Shown here piece by piece: positions 34,580-43,507 of a stretch of DNA of 64,000 nucleotides. Source of the DNA: Carboxylicivirga longa. Its GTDB lineage: Bacteria > Bacteroidota > Bacteroidia > Bacteroidales > Marinilabiliaceae. How positions within the stretch are numbered: position 1 is the first letter of the stretch; every line of letters starts with the position of its first letter. The stretch lies in NCBI RefSeq assembly GCF_050589825.1, contig NZ_JBNGOZ010000014.1, forward strand, positions 1 through 64,000. The letters run 5' to 3'. The notes below the pieces were generated by a model. That model made no database searches, was not told the DNA's origin, and saw only the letters and a program-made list of their open reading frames with translations. The position numbers were made by a program, and so were the translations under genes.

Positions 34580-35212
34580 ATGGAAAAATTAGCGGAAATT
34601 GTAGCCAAACAGCTGTTGCAAATAAAGGCAATTAAATTGCAACCTGCAAACCCGTTTACATGGGCATCAGGATGGAATTCACCCATCTATTGTGATAATC
34701 GTAAAACGCTGTCTTACCCCGAAGTACGCGACTTTATTAAGTTAGAGTTTGCACGCTTGGTATTGGAAAAATACCCCGAAGCAGACGTGATTGCCGGTGT
34801 AGCCACCGGTGCTATTGCACAGGGTGCTTTGGTGTCTGATGCCATTAATAAGCCTTTTATTTATGTGCGATCAGCTGCCAAGGGACATGGTTTAACCAAT
34901 TTGATTGAGGGCGACCTTAAGCCGGGACAAAAAGTAGTGGTGATTGAGGATTTAATTTCAACAGGAGGAAGCAGTCTTAAGGCTGTAGAAGCCATCCGTG
35001 AGGCGGGTGCCGAAGTGTTGGGTATGATGGCCATTTTTACATACGGTTTTCCTGTTGCAACTGAGGCTTTTGAGAAAGCGGGTGTGGAGCTTACTACTTT
35101 AAGTTCGTACCAGCAGATGATTCCTTTTGCCAGTGCATCAGGTTACGTTTCGGATGATGATGTGGCTACCTTGCAAGAGTGGCGAAAAGATCCGGCTAAC
35201 TGGAGGAAGTAA
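34580..35212 (+). CDS. pyrE: orotate phosphoribosyltransferase
   Basis: A 210-residue cytosolic enzyme joining orotate and PRPP to give OMP in pyrimidine synthesis. The PRPP-binding loop is VVVIEDLISTGGSSLKA (residues about 117-133). FTWASGWNSPIYCDNR (26-41) is the substrate-side motif and AGVATGAIAQGAL the conserved middle. Length is typical for the Bacteroidota form. An in-frame upstream ATG (34478) would extend into the NUDIX gene and does not fit the family. A perfect hairpin terminator follows. Confidence 0.96.
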   Translation: MEKLAEIVAKQLLQIKAIKLQPANPFTWASGWNSPIYCDNRKTLSYPEVRDFIKLEFARLVLEKYPEADVIAGVATGAIAQGALVSDAINKPFIYVRSAAKGHGLTNLIEGDLKPGQKVVVIEDLISTGGSSLKAVEAIREAGAEVLGMMAIFTYGFPVATEAFEKAGVELTTLSSYQQMIPFASASGYVSDDDVATLQEWRKDPANWRK

Positions 35213-35252
35213 TCAAGCTGATAGCTTTTGGCTGCCAGTTGAAAATATGAAT

Positions 35253-35297
35253 AAGGATCGCATCTTAATTAACAGGCTGTAAAGATGCGATCCTTTT
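35253..35297 (+). terminator. pyrE terminator
   Basis: A perfect 14-bp stem (AAGGATCGCATCTT / AAGATGCGATCCTT) with a 15-base loop, ending in TTTT, 40 bases past the pyrE stop. Confidence 0.85.
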
Positions 35298-35330
35298 ATC
35301 TGTTGCTTGTAAGTCACCCTGCCTCTCAAA

Positions 35331-35370
35331 TCTAATTGTCTAACAGTCTATTAGTCTAACAATCTATTAT
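35331..35370. repeat. five tandem octamers before the SRPBCC gene
   Basis: Five head-to-tail 8-base units: TCTAATTG, TCTAACAG, TCTATTAG, TCTAACAA, TCTATTAT. They end one base before the start codon at 35372. All share TCTA, and units 2 and 4 differ only in the last base. Part of the array occupies the place of a ribosome-binding site. Confidence 0.8.
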
Positions 35371-35371
35371 T

Positions 35372-35776
35372 ATGACCACCTTCGAAAGTGCTATTAAGAA
35401 AGCTACACACCCTGCCGAAAAAATGTTTGATTTCTTGTCAGACTTCGATCATTTTGGTGAAGTAATACCCAAAGATAAGATCAATAACTGGCAGTCGTTT
35501 GGCGACAGCTGTCGATTTTCCATTGACCCGGTGGGTGAAGTGGGCCTGCGCATAGTTGATAAAGAAGCACCGAAAGTAATTAAGTTCACGGCAGAAGGAA
35601 AAACTCCTTTCAACTTCTTTTTATGGATTCAGCTGAAAGAGATGGCCGAAGACGATACGCGTGTAAAGCTCACCATTAAGGCAGATATGAACCCAATGAT
35701 TAAAATGATGGCCAGCAAACCCATTAAAAAGTTTCTGGAAGTGTTGAGCGATGCCATTGCCAGTCATCAGTATTAA
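35372..35776 (+). CDS. SRPBCC (START-like) family protein
   Basis: A 134-residue protein of the SRPBCC/polyketide-cyclase-like fold. It opens MTTFESAIKKATHPAEKMFD and FLSDFDHFGEVIP, then has strand patterns (WQSFGDSCRFSIDPVGEVGL, KVIKFTAEGKTPFNFFLW) and a long C-terminal helix. Such proteins bind small hydrophobic ligands; this subgroup has no assigned role. The start codon directly follows an array of five 8-base repeats. It is monocistronic. Confidence 0.75.
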   Translation: MTTFESAIKKATHPAEKMFDFLSDFDHFGEVIPKDKINNWQSFGDSCRFSIDPVGEVGLRIVDKEAPKVIKFTAEGKTPFNFFLWIQLKEMAEDDTRVKLTIKADMNPMIKMMASKPIKKFLEVLSDAIASHQY

Positions 35777-35841
35777 AATTTACCCTGCCAGTCAAAAAAA
35801 GTGCCCTAACTCCGGGGATGGATGATGACTTAAAGACAATG

Positions 35842-35887
35842 TTGATTAGATAGTTTATAGAGCAGTTGAATTGTCTAATCAATTTTT
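35842..35887 (+). terminator. hairpin terminator after the SRPBCC gene
   Basis: A perfect 9-bp stem (TTGATTAGA / TCTAATCAA) with a 23-base loop, running into seven Ts. The long loop lowers certainty. Confidence 0.6.
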
Positions 35888-36206
35888 TTAATATAAACAC
35901 CTCTTTTACTCCGGTTTTGAGCTGCCTAACACAGTTCTCCTGGCGCATTATCTACCCCGCCACTTATCCCCTATCTGCAACTCCTTGTCGTTACATTAAA
36001 TTGTAAAAAGGCTCTGTCTTCGTACCTAATCTTAACTCCATCTTAGTAATGTGCGAGCTGCTGTCAGACCTTTTATTTTTATCAATGGATCAGCCATTGA
36101 ATTAAAAAAATTCATGCAAACGCATATTTCAATAAGCCGATATTTTAACTCATGCGCCAATTTTTCCAATTGACCTAAAAAGCACTCAATTCCCTAAAAT
36201 TTGAGC

Positions 36207-36214
36207 TATATTTG
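36207..36214 (+). promoter_or_regulatory. predicted promoter -7 box of the methyltransferase gene
   Basis: TATATTTG, a perfect TAnnTTTG, 19-26 bases before the ATG at 36233. No matching -33 box, and the predicted leader is very short. Confidence 0.4.
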
Positions 36215-36232
36215 TTAAAAGTAAGCTATCGA

Positions 36233-36973
36233 ATGACATTATTACAATTTCTTAATTTAGTCCTGCTCAACCTGTTGGTGCTAACGGCCCTCAGTTACTT
36301 CTGGAGTTTTTACACTCATAAACTATTTAAACCTTATGCCTGGCTCGATGCCCAGAACAAGAAAGGGGTGGACAAGGCCACCATTAAGTTGGAAAGAAAG
36401 CAGAAGGATAAAATACGTTTCTATGCACTGTGGCTGCAGCTAAAACGAATTAACTCACGCAAGATAAAAGGCGCAGTGGCTGAGCTGGGTGTTTACAAAG
36501 GAGAAACAGCCAAGTTAATTCATCAGATGCTGCCCGATAGAGATTTTTATCTTTTCGACAGTTTTAGTGGGCTACCCAAGCAGGTGATTAAGGAAGATTG
36601 CGATGGTAATGTACGTCCTCAAACTGTGAACTTTGATAATACAACGCCCGAAGAAGTACTTGGTTATATCGATGGTGATAAACGGAAGCTACACATCCGT
36701 GAAGGCATTTTCCCCGACACAACCAAGGGACTTAAGGAGGAGGTATATGCCCTGGTTCATATCGATGCCGACCTGTACCAATCAACCCTCGATGCACTCG
36801 GCTATTTTTATCCGCGCCTAAGTCCGGGAGGTAGCCTCATCATACACGATTATAATCATAATTGGGATGGCGTACGAAAAGCAGTTGACGAATTCAGCCC
36901 CACCATACCAGAGGAGTTTGTGGAGTTACCCGACATGTATGGCTCAGTTATTTTAATCAAAAACAACCTGTAA
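36233..36973 (+). CDS. TylF/MycF-like class I SAM-dependent methyltransferase, membrane-anchored
   Basis: A 246-residue protein. One N-terminal hydrophobic helix (LLQFLNLVLLNLLVLTALSY) is followed by a methyltransferase domain of the macrocin O-methyltransferase (TylF) type: VAELGVYKGETAKLIHQM (SAM site), YLFDSFSGLPKQV, ALVHIDADLYQSTLDAL (acidic metal-binding pair) and GGSLIIHDYNHNWDGVR. Such enzymes methylate sugar hydroxyls in surface glycans or antibiotics. The ATG at 36233 is used rather than an in-frame TTG. Six bases separate it from the next gene, so the two are probably co-transcribed. Confidence 0.8.
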   Translation: MTLLQFLNLVLLNLLVLTALSYFWSFYTHKLFKPYAWLDAQNKKGVDKATIKLERKQKDKIRFYALWLQLKRINSRKIKGAVAELGVYKGETAKLIHQMLPDRDFYLFDSFSGLPKQVIKEDCDGNVRPQTVNFDNTTPEEVLGYIDGDKRKLHIREGIFPDTTKGLKEEVYALVHIDADLYQSTLDALGYFYPRLSPGGSLIIHDYNHNWDGVRKAVDEFSPTIPEEFVELPDMYGSVILIKNNL

Positions 36974-36979
36974 AAGCCT

Positions 36980-39262
36980 ATGAAGCAACTTCTAAGCATA
37001 ACTTTATTTTATACACTCATAACATGTATTGCGCCAATGACGGCGCAGGAGCAGCTTACCCGCCCGAAAATTGGGCTGGTATTAAGTGGTGGCGGCGCCA
37101 AGGGGCTGGCGCATATTGGTGTCATTAAAGTTATGGAAGAAGTGGGTATTCAACCCGATTACATCACAGGCACAAGTATGGGCAGTATTATTGGAGGGCT
37201 TTATGCCTCGGGCTACACGGCCGATGAAATGGATTCTATCGTGAATAATATTGACTGGGCGGTTGTGCTGGGTGATGAGATACCTCTAAAAGATGTTGTG
37301 CCCGAAGAAAAGACTGATTATAACCGTTTTCAACTGGAGTTTGACGTAAGCCGTGAGGGACTGCAGCTTCCTCCCGGAATGGTTCATGGACAACGTATTT
37401 CCGAATTACTGTCGAGCCTTACCTGGCATGTGGCGGGTTGTAAGAGCTTCGATGAGCTTCCCATCCCGTTTCGCTGTGTGGCCGTTGATCTGGTAAATGG
37501 TAAACCCTATGTGTTTAAGGATGGAGACCTGGCACGGGCAATGCGGGCCAGCATGGCCATCCCTTCAGTGTTTACACCCGTGGAATTTGACGGAATGTAT
37601 CTGGTAGATGGTGGTGTGATGGACAATTTTCCCACGGTGCTGTGCCGCCAGATGGGCGCTGACATCATCATTGGCGTCAATGTAGGCAGTAGTGATGATA
37701 CCGACATAGAAGATTTGAAGAGTATTACTGAGATACTGATGACCTCAGCCATGATTGGCAGCACTACAACACTTAAGCGCTCCATTGAAGAAACGGACTA
37801 CCTGATTACCCCAGAACTTAAACCCTACACAACGGCCAGTTTTTTTGACGGCCCTGCAATTATTGAAAGGGGTGAACAGGCAGCGCAAAAGCAGCTGGAG
37901 AAGTTAAAGCAGTTGGCCGATTCTATCAACTCCATGGGAAGAAAGGAAAACAGTAAGGCAAATAATTGTTGCACGCCCAAGGAGGTTATCGTTTCCGATA
38001 TTAAAATTAATAATCGAAAGAATGTATCACTCAATTACTTTTATACCAAATTAGGTATTCACATAGGCGATACAGTAAGCGTTGATGATATCAATATAGG
38101 TATCAGGCGATTAATTGGAACCCGCTTCTACAAGCACATCACCTACGACCTGGAATATATCGATAGCAAGTATGTGCTTATTTTCAATACTGAGGAGACC
38201 GGTCTGGCTCGCGCCAAATTCTCTATTCATTACGATAATGAGTTGAAAGCCGGTATTATCTCAAACATTACCCTGCGAAATATACTACTGAAAAACAGCC
38301 GCCTGTCGCTTACGGCTGACATTTCGGAGAAACCCCGAATATATGGTGAGATGATTGCCTATCTGGGTGAGCAGCAGGCCACGGGGTTTATCGGCAATGG
38401 ATATTTCGAACGTACCCCATTGCCCATCTATCAAAATAGCTCAAAGACCGCAGGAACACTCAACTATTATAAGACACAAGCCGGCGCCGGCCTGTTTCTT
38501 TCGTACAAAACAAGGACCATTATCACGGCTAAAGTTGACTGGGAAGAAATAAGGACAAGTCAGGATTCGGGTCTGTCCGACTTGTTTGCTGACGGAGCCA
38601 ATCGCTTTGGTAATGGTTTTCTGTACGGTTCATTTAGTATTGACCGCAATACTTTAAACAAACGCTTTTTTGCCACCAAAGGACACCACCTGCACATCGC
38701 CGCTAAGTTCAACCTTGATGCCTATGAGCTATATCGGGGAAGCCCTGAAGGACAAGCAGCCATTGACCCATTCATATTAGTACCTTCAAAACATTATTTT
38801 GCCGGATCGGTGCGTTACAACAAGATGTTTAGCGTATCTGAAACCTCCTATTTTGAAACATGCCTCTCATTGGCTGCCTTTTCCGACGATGCCCCCTTTT
38901 TTGATATGCACTACATTGGCGGAACGGCCTATAATATTAGTACGGGAGATGCTGCTTTTGTAGGCCTTCGTTACCGCGAAAAAATAGCTGAAAACTATGG
39001 TTTGGCCAGTGTTAAATTTAACTTTAATATCACCAAAACGATTTATGGGCACGCCGTAGCTAACGGTATTTATGCACCCAACTATGGCAACACACGCTTT
39101 GACGGGCAACCTTTTTTTCTGGGTGCCAACGAGCGTGTGCTGGGCTTTGGTGGCGGGATTTCCATCAACAGTTTTATTGGTCCCATCTCATTGATTATGG
39201 GAACTAATACCGATGATTGGAAGCCCCGTGCTTATATTAGTGTGGGATATCCATTTATGTAA
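36980..39262 (+). CDS. patatin-like phospholipase with POTRA-like and outer-membrane barrel domains (type Vd-like)
   Basis: A 760-residue secreted protein. The signal peptide runs to about residue 22. The patatin domain follows, with the oxyanion motif SGGGAKG, nucleophile elbow GTSMG and catalytic Asp in DGGVMDN. A short POTRA-like segment (LGIHIGDTVSVDDINIGIRR, about 355-375) leads into a C-terminal beta-barrel of about 16 strands ending KPRAYISVGYPFM. This matches the PlpD-type autotransporters, which carry a lipase out with their own barrel. Substrates would be phospholipids. It is probably co-transcribed with the methyltransferase upstream and converges on cls. Confidence 0.88.
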   Translation: MKQLLSITLFYTLITCIAPMTAQEQLTRPKIGLVLSGGGAKGLAHIGVIKVMEEVGIQPDYITGTSMGSIIGGLYASGYTADEMDSIVNNIDWAVVLGDEIPLKDVVPEEKTDYNRFQLEFDVSREGLQLPPGMVHGQRISELLSSLTWHVAGCKSFDELPIPFRCVAVDLVNGKPYVFKDGDLARAMRASMAIPSVFTPVEFDGMYLVDGGVMDNFPTVLCRQMGADIIIGVNVGSSDDTDIEDLKSITEILMTSAMIGSTTTLKRSIEETDYLITPELKPYTTASFFDGPAIIERGEQAAQKQLEKLKQLADSINSMGRKENSKANNCCTPKEVIVSDIKINNRKNVSLNYFYTKLGIHIGDTVSVDDINIGIRRLIGTRFYKHITYDLEYIDSKYVLIFNTEETGLARAKFSIHYDNELKAGIISNITLRNILLKNSRLSLTADISEKPRIYGEMIAYLGEQQATGFIGNGYFERTPLPIYQNSSKTAGTLNYYKTQAGAGLFLSYKTRTIITAKVDWEEIRTSQDSGLSDLFADGANRFGNGFLYGSFSIDRNTLNKRFFATKGHHLHIAAKFNLDAYELYRGSPEGQAAIDPFILVPSKHYFAGSVRYNKMFSVSETSYFETCLSLAAFSDDAPFFDMHYIGGTAYNISTGDAAFVGLRYREKIAENYGLASVKFNFNITKTIYGHAVANGIYAPNYGNTRFDGQPFFLGANERVLGFGGGISINSFIGPISLIMGTNTDDWKPRAYISVGYPFM

Positions 39263-39298
39263 TTAAATTAATAAGAGAAATAAGGGTAAGAGGGTTCT

Positions 39299-40762
39299 TT
39301 AGAGCAGGGGGCTAAACAGGCGTGCAAAGGACTCCTTAGCCTTTTGCCAACGCGCTCTATTATGCCATTCATCAGGGTCAACAATGACAGATTGACTTAG
39401 GTCGTCCATAAAATAAGTCTTTACCTCTTTGGCTTTTTGCTCATCATAAATAAATGCATTCACCTCGTAATTCTGCTCAAAGCTTCTGAAATCCATGTTA
39501 GTTGTTCCTATGGTACATACCTCATCATCCACCACCATCATCTTGCTGTGCAGAAAACCGGGCTGATAAAAGTAAAACTTAACACCGGAGCTCATCATTT
39601 CCTTGATGTAAGATTTGGAACATAAGGCCGTAAAGTAAGCATCGCTCTTCTCTGGTATTATAATGCGTACATCAACACCGCCCATGGCCGAGGCCTTCAG
39701 GGCGGTTAAAATACTTTCGCCGGGCATAAAATAGGGTGTTTCGATATATACATACTTTTTAGCACCGGCAATGGCCTGATGGTAACCCATCATAATGCCT
39801 GGCCAGTCAGAATCGGGACCACTCGTAACAATCTGCACCGGGCTGTTGCCAATGGGTTTCTTATGGGGGAAATATTGTGGACCGGCAATCTCTTCCTGGC
39901 TCACAAAATACCAATCCACAAAAAATACCGACTGCAATGCATTCACGGCATCTCCGGTGATTCGTAAATGCATATCGCGCCATATGCCATAGGAAGGGTT
40001 ACCACTAATATATCTATCAGCCACGTTTAGGCCTCCTACAAAGCCCACTTCACCATCCACCACCACTATTTTACGATGATTGCGGTAATTAACCTTTGAG
40101 GTAAGTGAAGGGAAACGCACCGTGAGGAAGCTGTAGGCCTCTATCCCATGTGATTTAAGCATCTTGAAAAAGGGTCGCTTGAGCTCCCAGCTGCCCACAT
40201 CATCAACAATAAGGCGCACCTCAACCCCTTCGCTGGCCTTGCTCTTTAAGATATTGATTATCTCAGTTCCAATCTTATCCTGATCGAAGATGTAATACTG
40301 CAAATGAATACTATGGCGGGCTGCCTTAAGGGCTTTTATGATGGCAGGGAAAGTCTCGTTGCCGTTATTGAGCACCTCCACGCCATTGCCAATGGTAAGT
40401 ATCGAAGACGAATTTTTTAAAAATAGCTGTATCAGCTTCTTATTATTGTCCATCCCTTCCATGCCCTCCAGACTTCCCTCTGCTATTTTATGGCTTTGTG
40501 CATGGGCTATATCGCTTATTAAGTCATGATTTTTAAGCCCTTTGCGTCGTATTATCTTTTCTTTACGCAGGTTCTGACCAAAGAAAACAAAGAAAACCAC
40601 TCCTAAAACGGGTACAAAAAGCAAAACAAGCATCCACGGAATCGCTTTTAATGGGCTGCGATTTTCGAGCATCACAACAAACACAATAGCCAACATGGCA
40701 AACACATAGGCTACTTTTACTATATTGATAACCAGCGGCGGTATGCTGTCGATAAAATCCAT
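39299..40762 (-). CDS. cls: cardiolipin synthase
   Basis: A 487-residue bacterial cardiolipin synthase, joining two phosphatidylglycerols in the inner membrane. Two N-terminal helices (VAYVFAMLAIVFVVML and a second ending VVFFVFFGQNL) precede two phospholipase D domains, each with an intact HKD motif: HRKIVVVDG and HSKMMVVDD. A late TNMDFRSFEQNYEVN is also family-typical. It stands alone, convergent with the patatin gene and co-directional with ribD upstream. Confidence 0.94.
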   Translation of the reverse strand: MDFIDSIPPLVINIVKVAYVFAMLAIVFVVMLENRSPLKAIPWMLVLLFVPVLGVVFFVFFGQNLRKEKIIRRKGLKNHDLISDIAHAQSHKIAEGSLEGMEGMDNNKKLIQLFLKNSSSILTIGNGVEVLNNGNETFPAIIKALKAARHSIHLQYYIFDQDKIGTEIINILKSKASEGVEVRLIVDDVGSWELKRPFFKMLKSHGIEAYSFLTVRFPSLTSKVNYRNHRKIVVVDGEVGFVGGLNVADRYISGNPSYGIWRDMHLRITGDAVNALQSVFFVDWYFVSQEEIAGPQYFPHKKPIGNSPVQIVTSGPDSDWPGIMMGYHQAIAGAKKYVYIETPYFMPGESILTALKASAMGGVDVRIIIPEKSDAYFTALCSKSYIKEMMSSGVKFYFYQPGFLHSKMMVVDDEVCTIGTTNMDFRSFEQNYEVNAFIYDEQKAKEVKTYFMDDLSQSVIVDPDEWHNRARWQKAKESFARLFSPLL

Positions 40763-40796
40763 AAGCTGCGATCAGATATTCTACATTGGGAAAGTA

Positions 40797-41849
40797 CTAA
40801 ATATTATGATACACCCTTAACTGACTACTTCCAAAATTTAGCTGTTGCTTAAGCACACCCCGGAATTGAGGTGCCTCAACACCTTGCTGAAACACAACAT
40901 CTCCCACATAGCGAAAGGCTTCATCCCAAAGATTTTGATCTATGCACTGCTGCAAGGTAGATCGCCCGCCTTCCACAATAAGAGACTGAACACCCCGTTG
41001 CCACAGGTCATTCAATATCAGGCTAAACCAATCTCCGCTCTCATCCAGCTTCACATATTCATTCATGCCATCGGCCAACGTCTTAAGGGAATTATAAATA
41101 ACGGTTTTGTGTTGTCTATTCAGTAAATGGGTATCACTCCTAAGAATACCCTTGCGATCTATAACACAACGCAAGGGCTGATGGCCGACCCAGTCGCGCA
41201 CCGTCAACGAGGGATTGTCCTTCAGAGCCGTTTGTGTTCCCACCAGTATGGCCTGCTCGGTTGCACGCTGCTGATGCACAGCACGGCGTGCCCAGGCGTT
41301 GGTAATCCAGGTGGGCTGACCATAATTGGCTTCCTTACGATCAATATCAATAAAACCATCCTGGGTTTCGGCCCATTTTAAAATGATGTAAGGCCGTTTT
41401 TTATTGTGAAAGGTAAAAAAGCGACGGTTGAGCGCCAGGCATTCCTGCTCCATCACACCCGTCACCACCTCCACTCCTGCCTTTTGCATCATGGTCACAC
41501 CTTTACCGGCTACCTCCGAGTAGGAGTCGATACAGCCTACCACAACACGGGGGATTTCATGCTCAATAATCATTTTAGAGCAAGGCGGCGTTTTGCCGTA
41601 ATGGGCGCAAGGCTCCAGATTAACATACAAAGTAGCTTCCTTCAGTAAAGACTTGTCCTTTACCGAACGAACGGCATTCACCTCGGCATGGGGCTCCCCG
41701 GCCTTTTGGTGATAACCCTCACCTATAATTGCACCGTTGTGAACGATGACGCTACCCACCATGGGGTTAGGATAGGTATTCCCTTCGGCCATTTGTGCCA
41801 ATTGCAGGCAGCGCTGCATATATTTTTCCGCTTCAGCTCGATGATTCAT
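40797..41849 (-). CDS. ribD: bifunctional riboflavin biosynthesis protein RibD
   Basis: A 350-residue enzyme of riboflavin synthesis: the N-terminal deaminase (zinc site HAEVNAV and PCAHYGKTPPC) acts on the diaminopyrimidine, and the C-terminal reductase (KKRPYIILKWAETQDGFID, VEGGRSTLQQCI) reduces the ribose. The ATG at 41849 (MNHRAEAEKYMQRCL) is chosen; an in-frame upstream start (41909) would run into the prmC start. It is divergent from prmC with 36 bases between start codons. Confidence 0.94.
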   Translation of the reverse strand: MNHRAEAEKYMQRCLQLAQMAEGNTYPNPMVGSVIVHNGAIIGEGYHQKAGEPHAEVNAVRSVKDKSLLKEATLYVNLEPCAHYGKTPPCSKMIIEHEIPRVVVGCIDSYSEVAGKGVTMMQKAGVEVVTGVMEQECLALNRRFFTFHNKKRPYIILKWAETQDGFIDIDRKEANYGQPTWITNAWARRAVHQQRATEQAILVGTQTALKDNPSLTVRDWVGHQPLRCVIDRKGILRSDTHLLNRQHKTVIYNSLKTLADGMNEYVKLDESGDWFSLILNDLWQRGVQSLIVEGGRSTLQQCIDQNLWDEAFRYVGDVVFQQGVEAPQFRGVLKQQLNFGSSQLRVYHNI

Positions 41850-41885
41850 TTGGGTTTCGTAATTTTGCCGATCAAGATACAAAAA

Positions 41886-42743
41886 ATGGACGGCATTACG
41901 ATTCATCAATTCAAGGCACTACTGGCCGAGGAGCTTAAGGGCCTATACGCAGAAGAGGAGATAAGACAGTTTGCCAGCTTACTGCTGCAGCATATTTTAA
42001 AAGTAGATAATACACAACTCTTGTTGTTGAACCGTGAGCCCCTACCGCAGAGCATCCTTGATGAGCTGGAGTCCTTCACCAGCGCCTTAAAGAAACAGGT
42101 ACCCATACAGTATCTGCTGGGCACCTGTGAATTTTATGGCTTACCCTTTACTGTAAACCCCGCCGTCTTAATACCGCGCCCGGAAACGGAGGAGCTGGTA
42201 GCCTGGATACTGGCCGATGAATCGGAAGCGAAAAGCATTTTGGATATTGGCACCGGCAGCGGATGCATCGCTATATCATTGAAAGTATATAAGCCGGACT
42301 GTGCACTCACAGCCTGGGACATATCACCCGATGCCCTGGCAACGGCTGCCGATAATGCCCGTATGAACAAGGCAGCGCTTAATTTTGAGCAGGTAGACAT
42401 ACTAGCGCATCACCCTGATGATCGCCTTTTTGACTGTATCGTAAGTAATCCTCCTTATGTACGTGATCTGGAAAAAAAGATGATGGCATCCAATGTACTG
42501 GATCACGAGCCACACAGTGCTCTTTTTGTGTCAGACGACGATCCCCTAATTTTTTACCGATGCATAGCGCAACATGCCCTCAAGATGCTATCGCCCGGGG
42601 GGAGCTTATACTTTGAAATCAATGAATTTTTGGCTGCCGAGATGCAAACCATGCTGCACGGTCTGGGATATAAAAATATTGTATGCCGAAAAGATATTAA
42701 TGGCAAGGATCGAATGATGAGAGCCATCAATGGCAACGCGTAA
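41886..42743 (+). CDS. prmC: peptide chain release factor N5-glutamine methyltransferase
   Basis: A 285-residue PrmC (HemK), which methylates the GGQ glutamine of release factors 1 and 2. It has an N-terminal helical domain, then FTVNPAVLIPRPETEELVAW, SAM motif ILDIGTGSGCIAISLKV and the catalytic IVSNPPYV. Length is normal. The start is the ATG at 41886 (MDGITIHQF); the open frame upstream is opposite ribD and does not fit. It is convergent with the ACP phosphodiesterase gene (six-base gap). Confidence 0.95.
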   Translation: MDGITIHQFKALLAEELKGLYAEEEIRQFASLLLQHILKVDNTQLLLLNREPLPQSILDELESFTSALKKQVPIQYLLGTCEFYGLPFTVNPAVLIPRPETEELVAWILADESEAKSILDIGTGSGCIAISLKVYKPDCALTAWDISPDALATAADNARMNKAALNFEQVDILAHHPDDRLFDCIVSNPPYVRDLEKKMMASNVLDHEPHSALFVSDDDPLIFYRCIAQHALKMLSPGGSLYFEINEFLAAEMQTMLHGLGYKNIVCRKDINGKDRMMRAINGNA

Positions 42744-42749
42744 GGCCTG

Positions 42750-43337
42750 TCATAGATCCTCATCCATAAGCTGATTGACCATCTGCCTAAGTGCATCAAA
42801 AAACTCAATAAACTCCGCGTTGAACACATGGTAATGAAGATCCATCTGCTCCATCGCCCACCAACCCTTATCAGGCAGTGACGAATGGCGCGCCATAATG
42901 TTGAGGCTACGCTCGATACCGGCACGTGTGGCATAGCTTTCCAGGCGACGACTCTTCACTATAAAGGGTAAAAACCGTTTCACATTATGCGGCAATTTAA
43001 AATAGTTGCGCATCAGCACTTTATGCACATCACTAACATATTCATTAAGGGGTACCGCACTATATGCCGACCAGTTAACACCCAGAAAATGATCGTAGAA
43101 CACGTCGGTAACAATGCCGGCATAGCGCCCATAACCTGCATTTAGACGTTTTATACTCTGCTTCACCACCGGATGCGTATCGGTATAATGATCAATTTTA
43201 CGATGCAACAAAATCCCCTTACGGATATCAGGTGCATATTTATTGTAATCGCGGCCTTTTACATGATCGCCAATAAAATTGCCAACCTGAATGTGGGGAT
43301 TATCGCCCGACAGGTATAAATGTGCCAGAAAATTCAT
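42750..43337 (-). CDS. acyl carrier protein phosphodiesterase (DUF479)
   Basis: A 195-residue AcpH-type protein that would remove the phosphopantetheine arm from acyl carrier protein. The family opens MNFLAHLYLSG, with GNFIGDHVKGRD (residues 19-30) and HRKIDHYTDTHP, which supply metal-binding His/Asp. A second DVFYDHFLG motif follows near residues 79-87. It is common in Bacteroidota. The stop is six bases from that of prmC, so the two transcripts must overlap. Confidence 0.88.
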   Translation of the reverse strand: MNFLAHLYLSGDNPHIQVGNFIGDHVKGRDYNKYAPDIRKGILLHRKIDHYTDTHPVVKQSIKRLNAGYGRYAGIVTDVFYDHFLGVNWSAYSAVPLNEYVSDVHKVLMRNYFKLPHNVKRFLPFIVKSRRLESYATRAGIERSLNIMARHSSLPDKGWWAMEQMDLHYHVFNAEFIEFFDALRQMVNQLMDEDL

Positions 43338-43507
43338 GGGACAAACTTATAAAAATACATTAATAATTGGAGCTCTTCAAGTACAACACCCTGTTTCTTA
43401 ACATGTTTAGGAGACTGGTCTTTTAATTATCGTTGCGGTACATTTATAGTATGGCCGTATAACGGCCGCTTAATCAGTTAATTATTACTAAACCAATCAT
43501 CAATACT

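Larger units (their letters stand above)
35777..36232. other. 456-base gap between SRPBCC and methyltransferase genes
   Basis: Apart from a hairpin terminator (35842-35887) and a -7 promoter box (36207-36214), this AT-rich and pyrimidine-rich stretch has no open frame with coding character. It holds a 7-bp hairpin TCAATGG/CCATTGA near 36082-36100, of unknown meaning. A decayed gene or small RNA cannot be excluded. Confidence 0.5.

Noticed and set aside
36082..36100. 7-bp hairpin TCAATGG/CCATTGA as a small RNA or attenuator
   Set aside because: Too short, no promoter on either side at the right distance and no T-tract on the plus strand.
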